64,000 nt of DNA from CAJXSN01 sp947492235 (GTDB lineage: Bacteria > Pseudomonadota > Alphaproteobacteria > Sphingomonadales > Sphingomonadaceae), in contig NZ_CP170453.1 of assembly GCF_042492175.1 (NCBI RefSeq), positions 310,001-374,000 on the forward strand. The letters run 5' to 3'. Positions 17,448 through 25,627 of the stretch are shown piece after piece; the first letter of the stretch is position 1, and each line of letters starts with the position of its first letter. A model generated the notes under the pieces. The model saw only the letters and a list, made by a program, of their open reading frames with translations. It did not search any database and was not told where the DNA came from. The position numbers and the translations under genes were made by a program.

Positions 17448-18557
17448 CTAGGCGCAGGGAACGCAGTCAGAACCTTGCAGAATGTGCGAGCAGCCAAGCT
17501 GCGCAGGCGTGTCGCTGTCCGACAAGGCGGCGGCTGTCCGGCGGCCTTCGCTGCGCAATGCGGCGGCTTTGCTGCTGTCGTGCCCCAGCGGCAGGAACAC
17601 CAGATCGCGCCCCGGCATGGCGGGCAAAGCGGGCAGCAGCGCGTCGAGATAGAGCGAGAATCCTGTAGCGGCCTCGCCTGTCCCGCCAATGCTGTAGGTG
17701 CCGCCGCGGCCCAATGAGCGGCGCGCGCCTTCGGCATACAGGGTAAATCCGAACCAGCTTTGATATTCGAAGCCGTGGCGTTCTGTCGGGTCCAGCGTGA
17801 TGCGGGCGCGGTCGCCGACCGCCTCGGCAATCGCCTCCAGCGCTTCGATCCGGCTCGCCAGAACTCCGCCAGCGTCGATGGCGCGCAGACGCTCGATTGC
17901 CTCGGGAAACGGGCCTGCCGCGTGGATCAGCGGGAGATACGCCTCACCGCCCACGCTGACCAATCCGCCCGCGTCTTTCGTATCCAGTTCGCGCCGGACG
18001 GCTTCGATCCGGTCAGCTTCCAGCGGGAAGGCATCGGTGGCGAGCGTATCAACCAGGTCGGGCAGTGTGAAATCGAGCGACAGTCCGCGCGCGCCCGTGG
18101 CCTCGACCGCTTCCAGCGCCAGCCGCACGATCTCGCTGGCGGCGGCGACAGTATCCGCGCCGATCAGCTCTGCGCCGATCTGTGTGCGCTGGCGTGCGGG
18201 GGCCAGCTGGTCCGCGACCATAGTGGTTACTTCGCCAGCATAGCACAGCCGCAAGGGGCGCTGTGCGGTGGCCATATTGGTGCTGGCAATCCGCCCCAGC
18301 TGGGGTGTGATATCGGACCGCAGAGCCAGCGTGCGCAGGGACGCCGGATCAACGAAGCGGAACTGCTTCTGCGTGCTGACCCCGTCCATCCGGCCCGCCA
18401 GAGAGCGTTCGAATTCCACCAGCGGCGGGCTGACCCGGTCATAGCCATGGCTGTCCATCGCGCCCAACGCATCGCGCATTGCAGCCGTGATGCTGCGCGC
18501 AACCGCGGGCAGCCGGTCTTCCAGCCCGATGGGCAGCAGGTCGTCGGTTTTGGTCAT
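17448..18557 (-). CDS. hisZ: ATP phosphoribosyltransferase regulatory subunit
   Basis: A catalytically inactive histidyl-tRNA synthetase paralogue that activates short-form HisG, the first enzyme of histidine synthesis; 369 residues. The class II core has the motif-2-like FRFVDPASLRTLALRSDITPQ and RPLRLCYAGEV, both typical of HisZ, but lacks the HisS C-terminal anticodon-binding domain. HisA-type active residues are not complete in the region LLPAMPGRDLVFLPLGHD. No hisG is in the window. The start MTKTDDLLPIGLEDRLP is canonical for sphingomonad HisZ. Confidence 0.9.
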   Translation of the reverse strand: MTKTDDLLPIGLEDRLPAVARSITAAMRDALGAMDSHGYDRVSPPLVEFERSLAGRMDGVSTQKQFRFVDPASLRTLALRSDITPQLGRIASTNMATAQRPLRLCYAGEVTTMVADQLAPARQRTQIGAELIGADTVAAASEIVRLALEAVEATGARGLSLDFTLPDLVDTLATDAFPLEADRIEAVRRELDTKDAGGLVSVGGEAYLPLIHAAGPFPEAIERLRAIDAGGVLASRIEALEAIAEAVGDRARITLDPTERHGFEYQSWFGFTLYAEGARRSLGRGGTYSIGGTGEAATGFSLYLDALLPALPAMPGRDLVFLPLGHDSSKAAALRSEGRRTAAALSDSDTPAQLGCSHILQGSDCVPCA

Positions 18558-18591
18558 GGCGCGGCCTCTAGCCTCTTCGTCTTAACGGTGA

Positions 18592-18644
18592 AAGCCGGGA
18601 TCTCGGGCCGCCTGGTACGATCCGGCGCCATGGGATCCCGGCTT
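18592..18644. repeat. REP-like inverted repeat (type B, copy 1)
   Basis: AAGCCGGGATC (18592-18602) and GATCCCGGCTT (18634-18644) are perfectly complementary and lie in the hisZ-serA gap. The core resembles the element at 20268-20350. Nothing else is recognisable in this 108-base gap. Confidence 0.65.
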
Positions 18645-18665
18645 CCGCGAGGATAACGTTGACGA

Positions 18666-20249
18666 TCAGAACGCCAGCGGTTTCACCAGCCGGACGCCTT
18701 CGACGGCGCAGGCCTGCTTTACCACTTCCGGCGAAATCGGCTGGTCGACGCTCAGCAGCAGCACCGCTTCCCCGCCCGCTTCACGGCGGCCCAGATTGAA
18801 CGTGCCGATATTGATGCCATGCTCGCCCATCAGTGTCCCGATCCGGCCGATAAAGCCCGGCGCATCGTCGTTGACGATATACAGCATGTGTCCGCTCAAT
18901 TCGGCTTCGATACCGATGCCGAATATCTCCACCAGACGGGGCGCATCACTGCCGAACAGCGTGCCCGCCACAGAGCGGTCGCCCTGCTCGGTCGCCACGG
19001 TCACCCGGATCAGCGTGTTGTAGGCGCCTTCTTTCTGATGGCGGATGGAGCGGACATCCAGCCCGCGCTCCTTCGCCAGATAGGGCGCGTTGACCATGTT
19101 CACCGTGTCGGAATATTGCCGCATCAGTCCGGCCAGAACCGCGCCTTCGATAGGCTTGCCCGAAAGCTCTGCCGCTGCGCCTTCGCGCTCGATGCTGATT
19201 GTGGTGAGATTACCATGCGCCAGCTGCCCCACCAGGCTGCCGAGGTTCTCGGCCAGCTTCATATAGGGCTTCAGCTTGGGGGCTTCCTCCGCGCTGAGCG
19301 AGGGCATGTTGAGCGCATTGGTGACGCCGCCATTGACCAGATAATCGGCCATTTGCTCGGCCACCTGCAGCGCGACATTGACCTGCGCTTCGGTGGTGGA
19401 GGCACCCAGATGCGGCGTGCAGATGAAGTTCGGCAAGCCGAAGAGCGGGCTTTCGGTGGCAGGTTCGGTCTGGAACACATCCAGCGCTGCACCCGCGACA
19501 TGGCCGCTTTCCAGCAGCTTCGCCAGAGCCGCTTCGTCGATCAGGCCGCCGCGCGCGCAATTGACGATGCGCACGCCTTCCTTCGTCTTGGCGAGATTTT
19601 CTGCCGAGAGGATATTGCGCGTCTCGTCGGTCAGCGGGGTGTGCAGCGTGATGAAGTCGGCGCGGGCGAGCAACTCGTCCAGATCGACTTTCTCGACACC
19701 GATTTCCACTGCCCGTTCCGGCGTCAGGAACGGATCGAAGGCAACGATCTTCATCTTCAGGCCCAGCGCGCGGGAGGCGACGATGGAGCCGATATTGCCC
19801 GCGCCGATCAGGCCGAGGGTCTTGCCGGTGACTTCGATGCCCATGAAGTCCTTCTTGGGCCATTCCCCGGCCTGCGTGCGGGTGTTGGCCTGCGGGATCT
19901 GGCGCGACAATGCCATCAGCATCGCAATCGCGTGTTCGGCGGTGGTGATCGAATTGCCGAACGGCGTGTTCATCACGACGACGCCTTTGCCCGATGCGTA
20001 GGGAATATCGACATTGTCGACGCCGATCCCCGCACGGCCAATGACCTTGAGATTGGTCGCGGCGTCCAGAATTTCGGGAGTCACCTTCGTCGATGAGCGA
20101 ATAGCGAGGCCGTGATATTCGCCGATGCGGGCTTTCAGCTCTTCGGGGCTTTCGCCGGTGATGACGTCGACATCGCAGCCACGCTCTTCGAAAATGCGCG
20201 CGGCGTTGGGGTCCATTTTGTCGGAAATAAGTACTTTGGGTTTGGTCAT
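18666..20249 (-). CDS. serA: D-3-phosphoglycerate dehydrogenase
   Basis: First step of serine synthesis: 3-phosphoglycerate to 3-phosphohydroxypyruvate. It has 527 residues, the long bacterial form. The N-terminal substrate domain starts MTKPKVLISDKMD. The NAD-binding domain has GLIGAGNIGSIVASRA (about residues 146-161) and the catalytic His in CTPHLGASTTEA (about 280-291). An intervening allosteric substrate-binding domain (about 315-450) and a C-terminal ACT domain (HMLYIVNDDAPGFIGRIG onward) complete it, allowing serine feedback. serC lies just upstream on the same strand with a REP-like repeat in between. Confidence 0.98.
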   Translation of the reverse strand: MTKPKVLISDKMDPNAARIFEERGCDVDVITGESPEELKARIGEYHGLAIRSSTKVTPEILDAATNLKVIGRAGIGVDNVDIPYASGKGVVVMNTPFGNSITTAEHAIAMLMALSRQIPQANTRTQAGEWPKKDFMGIEVTGKTLGLIGAGNIGSIVASRALGLKMKIVAFDPFLTPERAVEIGVEKVDLDELLARADFITLHTPLTDETRNILSAENLAKTKEGVRIVNCARGGLIDEAALAKLLESGHVAGAALDVFQTEPATESPLFGLPNFICTPHLGASTTEAQVNVALQVAEQMADYLVNGGVTNALNMPSLSAEEAPKLKPYMKLAENLGSLVGQLAHGNLTTISIEREGAAAELSGKPIEGAVLAGLMRQYSDTVNMVNAPYLAKERGLDVRSIRHQKEGAYNTLIRVTVATEQGDRSVAGTLFGSDAPRLVEIFGIGIEAELSGHMLYIVNDDAPGFIGRIGTLMGEHGINIGTFNLGRREAGGEAVLLLSVDQPISPEVVKQACAVEGVRLVKPLAF

Positions 20250-20267
20250 TGCAAATACCTTCAGATC

Positions 20268-20350
20268 GTCATCCCGGACCTGATCCGGGATCCCGCTGCT
20301 TTGAGCGCGGAGAGAAGAGAAGCTGGGCCCCGGATCATGTCCGGGGTGAC
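20268..20350. repeat. REP-like inverted repeat (type B, copy 2)
   Basis: GTCATCCCGGACCTGATCCG.. (20268-20293) faces ..GGATCATGTCCGGGGTGAC (20326-20350) across a purine-rich spacer. Each arm is itself a small hairpin. The unit fills the 109-base serC-serA gap and could modulate the distal gene's expression or mRNA stability. Confidence 0.8.
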
Positions 20351-20358
20351 ACCGGATT

Positions 20359-21525
20359 TCAGGTGGACGACTTGATCGTCTCGTAAGCCCACTCGATCCA
20401 CGGGAGGAGGCGCTTCAGGTCTTCCTGCTCCAGCGTGCCGCCGCACCAGATGCGCAGGGACGGCGGAGCGTCGCGGTATCCGTTGAAGTCGTAGCCGACA
20501 TCGCGCTCGTCCAGCATCGCGGCGATTTTCTTGGGCACACCGGCCTTGTCCTCGTCGGACAGGCCATCATACCACTCGCCCTGGAAGACGAAGCACACGC
20601 CGGTGTTGGTCCGCTTGGCCGGATCATCGACCATGTTGCGCAGCCAGGGCGTCGCCTCGATCCAGTCGGTGACGATCTTAGCATTGGCATCGGCGCGCTC
20701 GAACATCGCCTGACGCCCGCCGATGGATTTCGCCCATTCCAGCGCCGCGATATAATCTTCCGTCGCCAGCAGGCTGGGCGTGTTGATCGTCGCGCCTTCG
20801 AAAATGGCGCGGTTGATCTTGTCGCCCTTCTTCAGGCGGAACAGCTTCGGCAGTGGCCATTCTGGGTCGTAGCTTTCGATCCGCGCCACAGCCTTCGGGC
20901 TTAGGATCAGCATGCCGTGCTGCGCTTCGGAGCCCATAACTTTCTGCCAAGAGAAGGTCGTCGCATCCAGCTTCGCCCAGTCCATTTCCTGCGCGAAAAC
21001 GGCGCTGGTCGCATCGTTGATCGTGATGCCCTCGCGGTCAGCCGCAAGCCAATCGGTGTTGGGGATTTTCGCGCCCGAGGTCGTGCCATTCCAAGTGAAG
21101 ACAACATCGTTGCCCTGCGGAATTTGCGTCAGGTCGGGGATTTGGCCGTAATCGGCATCCAGCACCTGCAGGTCGGGCAGCTTGAGCTGCTTGACCGCAT
21201 CCTGAATCCAGACATTGCCGAAGCTTTCCCATGCAGCGACTGTCGCGGGGCGCGCGCCCAGCATGGTCCACATCGCGCATTCCAGCGCGCCTGTGTCCGA
21301 GGCCGGCATGATGCCGACGAGGTAATCGTCGGGCACGCCCAGCAATTCGCGGGTCAGGTCGATCGCGTATTTCAGGCGCGCCTTGCCGACAGCCGAACGG
21401 TGCGAGCGTCCGAGCGATTCGGTCTTCAGCTTGTCGAGGGACCAGCCCGGGAATTTCACCGTGGGACCGGAAGAAAATTGCGGACGAGCAGGCTTCAGCG
21501 CCGGCTCGGCAGGTACGTTAGTCAT
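20359..21525 (-). CDS. serC: Phosphoserine aminotransferase
   Basis: PLP enzyme of serine synthesis, 388 residues. It belongs to the variant common in alphaproteobacteria and methanogens (opening KPARPQFSSGPTVKFPGW, SLGRSHRSAVGKARLK). The PLP lysine is in TTFSWQKVMGSEAQHGM near residue 192, and INDATSAVFAQEMDW precedes it. The start at ATG 21525 is supported by AAGGAG seven bases upstream; the frame's upstream 28 codons cover the leader RNA and promoter. With serA downstream it forms the serine branch. The 5' leader can fold into hairpins, one of which contains the Shine-Dalgarno sequence. Confidence 0.96.
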   Translation of the reverse strand: MTNVPAEPALKPARPQFSSGPTVKFPGWSLDKLKTESLGRSHRSAVGKARLKYAIDLTRELLGVPDDYLVGIMPASDTGALECAMWTMLGARPATVAAWESFGNVWIQDAVKQLKLPDLQVLDADYGQIPDLTQIPQGNDVVFTWNGTTSGAKIPNTDWLAADREGITINDATSAVFAQEMDWAKLDATTFSWQKVMGSEAQHGMLILSPKAVARIESYDPEWPLPKLFRLKKGDKINRAIFEGATINTPSLLATEDYIAALEWAKSIGGRQAMFERADANAKIVTDWIEATPWLRNMVDDPAKRTNTGVCFVFQGEWYDGLSDEDKAGVPKKIAAMLDERDVGYDFNGYRDAPPSLRIWCGGTLEQEDLKRLLPWIEWAYETIKSST

Positions 21526-21608
21526 GTATTCTCTCCTTACAGAGAGCACGCGCGGCGTTGGGACCGCGTGGCCCGAGGCGCGCACTATAGGTTTGTGGGG
21601 TTGTGTCA
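21526..21608 (-). promoter_or_regulatory. serC promoter and structured leader (possible serC-type RNA motif)
   Basis: On the minus strand TTGACA (21608-21603) and TATAGT (21588-21583) could be promoter hexamers, although their 14-base spacing is short. The leader that follows can form a GC-rich hairpin (CACGCGG .. CCGCGCGTG with a bulge) and CTCTC-TGTAAG-GAGAG, whose right half contains the Shine-Dalgarno AAGGAG. A conserved serC leader RNA is known in alphaproteobacteria; I cannot verify a match to its consensus by eye. Confidence 0.4.
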
Positions 21609-21701
21609 ATCAGCCAGCGGCCCAGCGCAGCGATTGTTCCGCCGGTTTTGGATAAAGCGCCCTCTCGCCAAGACGCCTCGCGGCCACTAAGACTGCGCCG
21701 C

Positions 21702-22856
21702 ATGGGGCTTTCCGATCTTCGCATCGCGCTGTTCAGCGGGAACTACAATTACACCCGCGACGGGGCGAATCAGGCGCTGAACCGTCTGGCCGAATATCTG
21801 CTGCGGCAGGGTGCGCAGCTGCGCGTCTATTCGCCCAAAGTGAAAAACCCCGATTTCCCTGCAACCGGCGATCTAGTGAACGTGCCCAATGTGCGCATGC
21901 CGGTGAAAGGGCGCGGGGAATACCGCCTGCCGCTGGGCCTCAATGCCAAGGCGAGGGATGATCTGGAGGCGTTCAAGCCCAACGTCGTGCATCTCTCGTC
22001 CCCCGATCCCACTGGCCATGCCGCGCTGAAATGGGCGATGGCACGGGACATTCCGGTGCTCGCATCGGTGCACACGCGGTTCGAGACTTACCCGCAATAT
22101 TACGGGCTTGGCTTCATGGAAGGGCCGCTGATTTCGATCCTGCGGCGGTTCTACAAACGCTGCGATGCGCTGGTTGCGCCCTCCCCCAGCATGATCGAGG
22201 AACTGGGCGAACAGGGGATGGGCGACGATATCGGCCTGTGGACCCGCGGCGTGGACCGCGACATTTTCGATCCTAGCCGCCGCGATATGGAATGGCGGCG
22301 GTCATTGGGCCTGAAGGACGACGACATCGCCATCGCCTTCCTCGGCCGGCTGGTGATGGAAAAGGGACTCGACGTCTTTGCCGATGCCGTGATCGAATTG
22401 CGCAAGCGGCAAGCCCCGCACAAGGTGCTGGTGATCGGCGACGGTCCGGCGCGCGAATGGTTCGAGAAGGCTCTGCCGGGCGGCATTTTTGCAGGCTTCC
22501 AAACCGGTAAAGACTTGGGCCGCGCGCTGGCGAGCGCCGATGTGTTCCTCAACCCGTCGATCACCGAAACGTTCGGCAATGTCACGCTCGAGGCGATGGC
22601 GAGCGGGCTGCCGGTGGTGGCCGCACGCGCGACAGGCAGCGCCAGTCTGGTGGAGGACGGCGTTTCGGGCCGATTGGTGAAGCCGGGCGACACCGCCGGA
22701 TTTGCCGATGCGCTCGCGCCCTATTGCACCGACAATGCCTTGCGAACCGCGCATGGCGCCGCCGGAGAGCTGCGATCCCGCGACTACAGCTGGGATGCCA
22801 TCAATTCGGTTGTCGCCGAGACCTATCTGCGGCTGGTCGAGGACCGCCGCAGCTGA
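21702..22856 (+). CDS. GT4-family glycosyltransferase
   Basis: A retaining GT-B glycosyltransferase of 384 residues, similar in style to sulfolipid synthase SqdX and mannosyltransferases. The N-terminal half has LRIALFSGNYNYTRDGANQALN and HLSSPDPTGHAALKWA, and HTRFETYPQYYG lies in the acceptor side. The C-terminal nucleotide-sugar domain has FLGRLVMEKGLDVFADA, LVIGDGPARE, and the E-x7-E motif in SITETFGNVTLEAMASG. The donor and acceptor sugars cannot be read from sequence; a role in membrane glycolipids is plausible. ATG 21702 is chosen because the Rossmann strand starts right after; an in-frame ATG at 21603 would overlap the serC promoter. Confidence 0.85.
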   Translation: MGLSDLRIALFSGNYNYTRDGANQALNRLAEYLLRQGAQLRVYSPKVKNPDFPATGDLVNVPNVRMPVKGRGEYRLPLGLNAKARDDLEAFKPNVVHLSSPDPTGHAALKWAMARDIPVLASVHTRFETYPQYYGLGFMEGPLISILRRFYKRCDALVAPSPSMIEELGEQGMGDDIGLWTRGVDRDIFDPSRRDMEWRRSLGLKDDDIAIAFLGRLVMEKGLDVFADAVIELRKRQAPHKVLVIGDGPAREWFEKALPGGIFAGFQTGKDLGRALASADVFLNPSITETFGNVTLEAMASGLPVVAARATGSASLVEDGVSGRLVKPGDTAGFADALAPYCTDNALRTAHGAAGELRSRDYSWDAINSVVAETYLRLVEDRRS

Positions 22857-22860
22857 CCGC

Positions 22861-23283
22861 TCAGCGCAAGACGCCCTCGCGCCGCATTCTAAGCGCATAC
22901 CAGAACATGAACAGCGTGGTCGCCCAGATCATCACATTCAGGCCGAGGCTCTGCAGTTCTTCAGGCACTTCGATCATGAAGTTCTGGTAGATTGTCGTGA
23001 CGATCAGACCGACAATCGAAATTCCGATGGATGGCACCGCAAACCGCGAACGGAAAAGGATCAGCACCGACCCGAAAAACGCGCCCCACACGCCCAGCGC
23101 CCAAAACGCATTGGCCCAGGCCGGAAAGCTGTCGAAGAAAGCGATCTGCTCGGCCGTCATGTCCAGATCTTCCAGCCGGTCCAGATGGGTCATCATATAG
23201 CTGAAAATGCCCACTGCGTTCCATAGCAGCGTGATGCCGCCGACGGCCCACACATGCCACGGTGTCTTCGTTTCTCCGATCAT
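22861..23283 (-). CDS. Small four-helix inner membrane protein
   Basis: A 140-residue membrane protein of unknown function. Four hydrophobic segments are visible: WHVWAVGGITLLWNAVGIFSY, FPAWANAFWALGVWGAFFGSVL, VPSIGISIVGLIVTTIYQNFM and LNVMIWATTLFMFWYALRM. The short loop after segment 1 carries acidic residues (HLDRLEDLDMTAEQIAFF). Related sphingomonad proteins are sometimes labelled sugar transporters, but nothing in the sequence supports transport. The start ATG at 23283 is preceded after six bases by a run of eleven G residues on the coding strand, which can serve as the Shine-Dalgarno sequence. Convergent with the glycosyltransferase gene (4-base gap). Confidence 0.7.
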   Translation of the reverse strand: MIGETKTPWHVWAVGGITLLWNAVGIFSYMMTHLDRLEDLDMTAEQIAFFDSFPAWANAFWALGVWGAFFGSVLILFRSRFAVPSIGISIVGLIVTTIYQNFMIEVPEELQSLGLNVMIWATTLFMFWYALRMRREGVLR

Positions 23284-23289
23284 CACAAT

Positions 23290-23300
23290 CCCCCCCCCCC
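23290..23300. repeat. Mononucleotide C11/G11 tract at a ribosome binding site
   Basis: Eleven consecutive C residues on the plus strand form G11 on the coding strand of the membrane protein gene, ending six bases before its ATG. Such a tract can slip during replication and change the distance between promoter and start or the strength of the ribosome binding site. Confidence 0.6.
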
Positions 23301-23395
23301 TTTAGCGACCCAGACTTTAGTCGGGGTCTAACGCAAGCGGGCCGGAAGCGCAAAACGCTCCAGCCCGCCCGTTTCAAGTGGGGACGTGCAGCGCG

Positions 23396-24076
23396 TCACA
23401 TACGCTCGATCCGCTTGGCCACTTCGTCGATAATGTCGACGATTTCGTCCATCGCCTTCTTGTCCAGCTTGCCAGAGCGGGCGCGGATTTTCAGGACGTT
23501 CGCCAGATTGCCCATGGCGCGAAACAGATCGGGCGATTTCTCCCGCACGCGCTCTGCCCGGTCGCCATGCTCGTTCAGGCGGCCCATCAGCTGCTCGACC
23601 TCGTCGGCGCGCTCTTCCAGTTCGGCCTTGCCGGATTTGGTTGCCTTGAAGGGCTTCTTCCCGCTGGTGTCGGCATCATCGCCGGAGTCTTTCGACTTCG
23701 CCTTGCCTTTGGCCTTGGCCGGTTTGATCTGGCCCTCTTCCTCCAACATCTGCAGCGTGGGATAGACCGCACCCGGGCTCGGTGCGTACGACCCTCCGGT
23801 CATATCTTCGATCGCCCGGATAAGCTCGTAGCCGTGGCGAGATTCCTCGGCGATGAGCGCCAGCAGTGCCAGCCGCAATTCGCCCTGTGCGAACATCCGG
23901 CCACGGCGTTTGCGGCGCGGCCCGCCATCGTGCCAGCCGCCGCCACGGCCCTCGCTGCGGCGCGATCGCCTGCGCCCTTCACCCTCGTCCCACTCGCTGG
24001 CAGCAGAGGCCGCCATCATCGCGATCATCGGGCCGAGATTGTTCCAGCCGCCTTTTCCGTATTTCTGCCATGTCAT
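23396..24076 (-). CDS. PadR-family transcriptional regulator
   Basis: A 226-residue repressor-type protein. Residues 1-60 are an unusual Met/Ala then Arg/Gly-rich extension (MIAMMAASAASEW, RRRSRRSEGRGGGWHDGG). The PadR winged helix follows (about 66-150): LALLALIAEESRHGYELIRAIED, GGSYAPSPGAVYPTLQMLEEEGQI, and a Lys-rich low-complexity stretch in the wing (KPAKAKGKAKSKDSGDDAD). The C-terminal helix (about 170-226) should dimerise. The start at 24076 has AGGAG eight bases upstream. A perfect 12-base palindrome lies 33 bases upstream of the start and is a good candidate for autoregulation. It is divergent from rarA. Confidence 0.88.
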   Translation of the reverse strand: MTWQKYGKGGWNNLGPMIAMMAASAASEWDEGEGRRRSRRSEGRGGGWHDGGPRRKRRGRMFAQGELRLALLALIAEESRHGYELIRAIEDMTGGSYAPSPGAVYPTLQMLEEEGQIKPAKAKGKAKSKDSGDDADTSGKKPFKATKSGKAELEERADEVEQLMGRLNEHGDRAERVREKSPDLFRAMGNLANVLKIRARSGKLDKKAMDEIVDIIDEVAKRIERM

Positions 24077-24108
24077 ATGCTGTTCTCCTGATAGCTCTTT
24101 ATGCACTA

Positions 24109-24120
24109 AAGATATATCTT
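24109..24120. promoter_or_regulatory. Candidate PadR operator (AAGATATATCTT)
   Basis: A perfect 12-base palindrome in the gap between the divergent padR-like gene and rarA. On the minus strand it overlaps a TATATC -10-like sequence, so binding would block the regulator's own promoter. PadR proteins generally bind A/T-rich inverted repeats of this size and autoregulate. Confidence 0.5.
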
Positions 24121-24181
24121 GGGTGGGCCATTGCAAGAGCTGCATGGCATTTTCCGACCAGCGACCTATGGCGATCCACCA

Positions 24182-25510
24182 ATGACGGATTTGTTTGGAG
24201 ATGACCCCGCGATAAGCGGTACCGATAGTCGGCGAAACGAAGCCCCGCGCGAAGACGCCCCCCTGGCCGACAGGCTGCGCCCCTCCTCGCTCGAAGAGAT
24301 TATCGGGCAGGAACACCTGACCGGACCCGAGGGCCCAATCGGGCGTATGGTCGCGGCGGGTCGGCTGTCCAGCATGGTGTTGTGGGGTCCGCCGGGCACA
24401 GGCAAAACCAGCATGGCGCGCCTGCTCGCGGATGCAGTGGGCATGCGCTACGAGGCGGTGAGCGCGGTGTTCACCGGCGTTGCCGACCTCAAGAAAGCCT
24501 TCGCCGCTGCCGATAAAGCCGCCGGGGCAGGCCAGCGGACCCTGCTGTTTGTGGACGAAATTCACCGCTTCAACCGCGCGCAGCAGGATGGTTTTCTTCC
24601 CTTTGTGGAGCGCGGCACGGTTACGCTGGTGGGCGCGACGACGGAGAATCCCAGCTTCGAACTCAACGCCGCCTTGCTGAGCCGCGCTCAGGTCCTGATC
24701 CTGCACCGGCTTGATGCCGAGGCTCTCGGTAAGCTGCTCGACCGGGCCGAGGGTCTGGAAGGCCCCCTCCCCCTCACCCCCGAAGCGCGCGAGGCGCTGA
24801 TCGCCAGCGCGGATGGTGATGGCCGGTTCCTGCTCAATCAGGCCGAGACGTTGTATAACGCGGATATCGAAACGCCGCTCGACCCCTCAGGCCTCGGAGG
24901 GTTCCTGCAGTGCCGCGTGGCCGTTTACGACAAGGATCGCGAGGGGCATTACAATCTCATCAGCGCGCTGCACAAAGCGGTGCGCGGCTCCGATCCGCAG
25001 GCCGCGCTCTATTATCTCGCGCGGATGCTGACGGCGGGCGAAGAGCCGCTGTTCCTCGCCCGGAGACTGGTCCGCATGGCGGTGGAAGATATCGGGCTGG
25101 CCGACCCCAATGCACTGGTCCAGTGCAACGCCGCGCGCGAGGCGTATGAATTTCTCGGCAGTCCCGAAGGCGAACTCGCGCTGGCGCAGGCCTGCCTCTA
25201 TCTCGCCACCGCGCCCAAATCGAACGCCGTCTACAAGGCGCAGAAGGCCGCTTGGCGCAGCGCGAAGGAAACCGGCAGCCTGATGCCGCCGATGAACATC
25301 GTCAACGCCCCGACCAAGCTGATGAAAGACGTCGGCTACGGCAAAGGCTACACCTACGATCACGATGCCGCTGACGGATTCTCCGGAGACAATTACTGGC
25401 CTGACGGGATGGAGCCGCAGGACTATTACCAGCCAGTCGAGCGCGGCTTCGAGCGCAAAATCCGCGAGCGCCTCGCCTATTGGGACAAGCTGCGCGGGGA
25501 GCGGGGGTAA
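24182..25510 (+). CDS. rarA: Replication-associated recombination protein A (MgsA/RarA)
   Basis: AAA+ ATPase acting at stalled replication forks, 442 residues; homologue of yeast Mgs1 and human WRNIP1. LADRLRPSSLEEIIGQEHL opens the clamp-loader-like core. Walker A is GPPGTGKT (about residues 63-70), Walker B LLFVDEIHRFNR (about 119-130), sensor 1 VGATTENPSFELN and the arginine-finger ALLSRAQ. The C-terminal tetramerisation part has AVYKAQKAA and KGYTYDHDAADGFSGDNYWPDG. I chose ATG 24182 (MTDLFGDDPA), since the 21 upstream codons overlap the putative PadR operator. It is divergent from the PadR gene. Confidence 0.96.
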   Translation: MTDLFGDDPAISGTDSRRNEAPREDAPLADRLRPSSLEEIIGQEHLTGPEGPIGRMVAAGRLSSMVLWGPPGTGKTSMARLLADAVGMRYEAVSAVFTGVADLKKAFAAADKAAGAGQRTLLFVDEIHRFNRAQQDGFLPFVERGTVTLVGATTENPSFELNAALLSRAQVLILHRLDAEALGKLLDRAEGLEGPLPLTPEAREALIASADGDGRFLLNQAETLYNADIETPLDPSGLGGFLQCRVAVYDKDREGHYNLISALHKAVRGSDPQAALYYLARMLTAGEEPLFLARRLVRMAVEDIGLADPNALVQCNAAREAYEFLGSPEGELALAQACLYLATAPKSNAVYKAQKAAWRSAKETGSLMPPMNIVNAPTKLMKDVGYGKGYTYDHDAADGFSGDNYWPDGMEPQDYYQPVERGFERKIRERLAYWDKLRGERG

Positions 25511-25533
25511 TGCCTAGGCGCATACCTCCAAAC

Positions 25534-25615
25534 CCGTTCGTGCTGAGCCTGTCGAAGCACTGCTTTTCTTATGCCCAGCGGAACTCCAGCCCTTCGACAA
25601 GCTCTGGGCGAACGG
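25534..25615. repeat. REP-like inverted repeat (type A, copy 3)
   Basis: CCGTTCGTGCTGAGCCTGTC.. (25534-25557) and CCTTCGACAAGCTCTGGGCG.. (25591-25615) are near complementary, matching the copies at 3506 and 6429. The element fills the gap between rarA and the next gene. Confidence 0.85.
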
Positions 25616-25627
25616 AATTTTGAGGTA

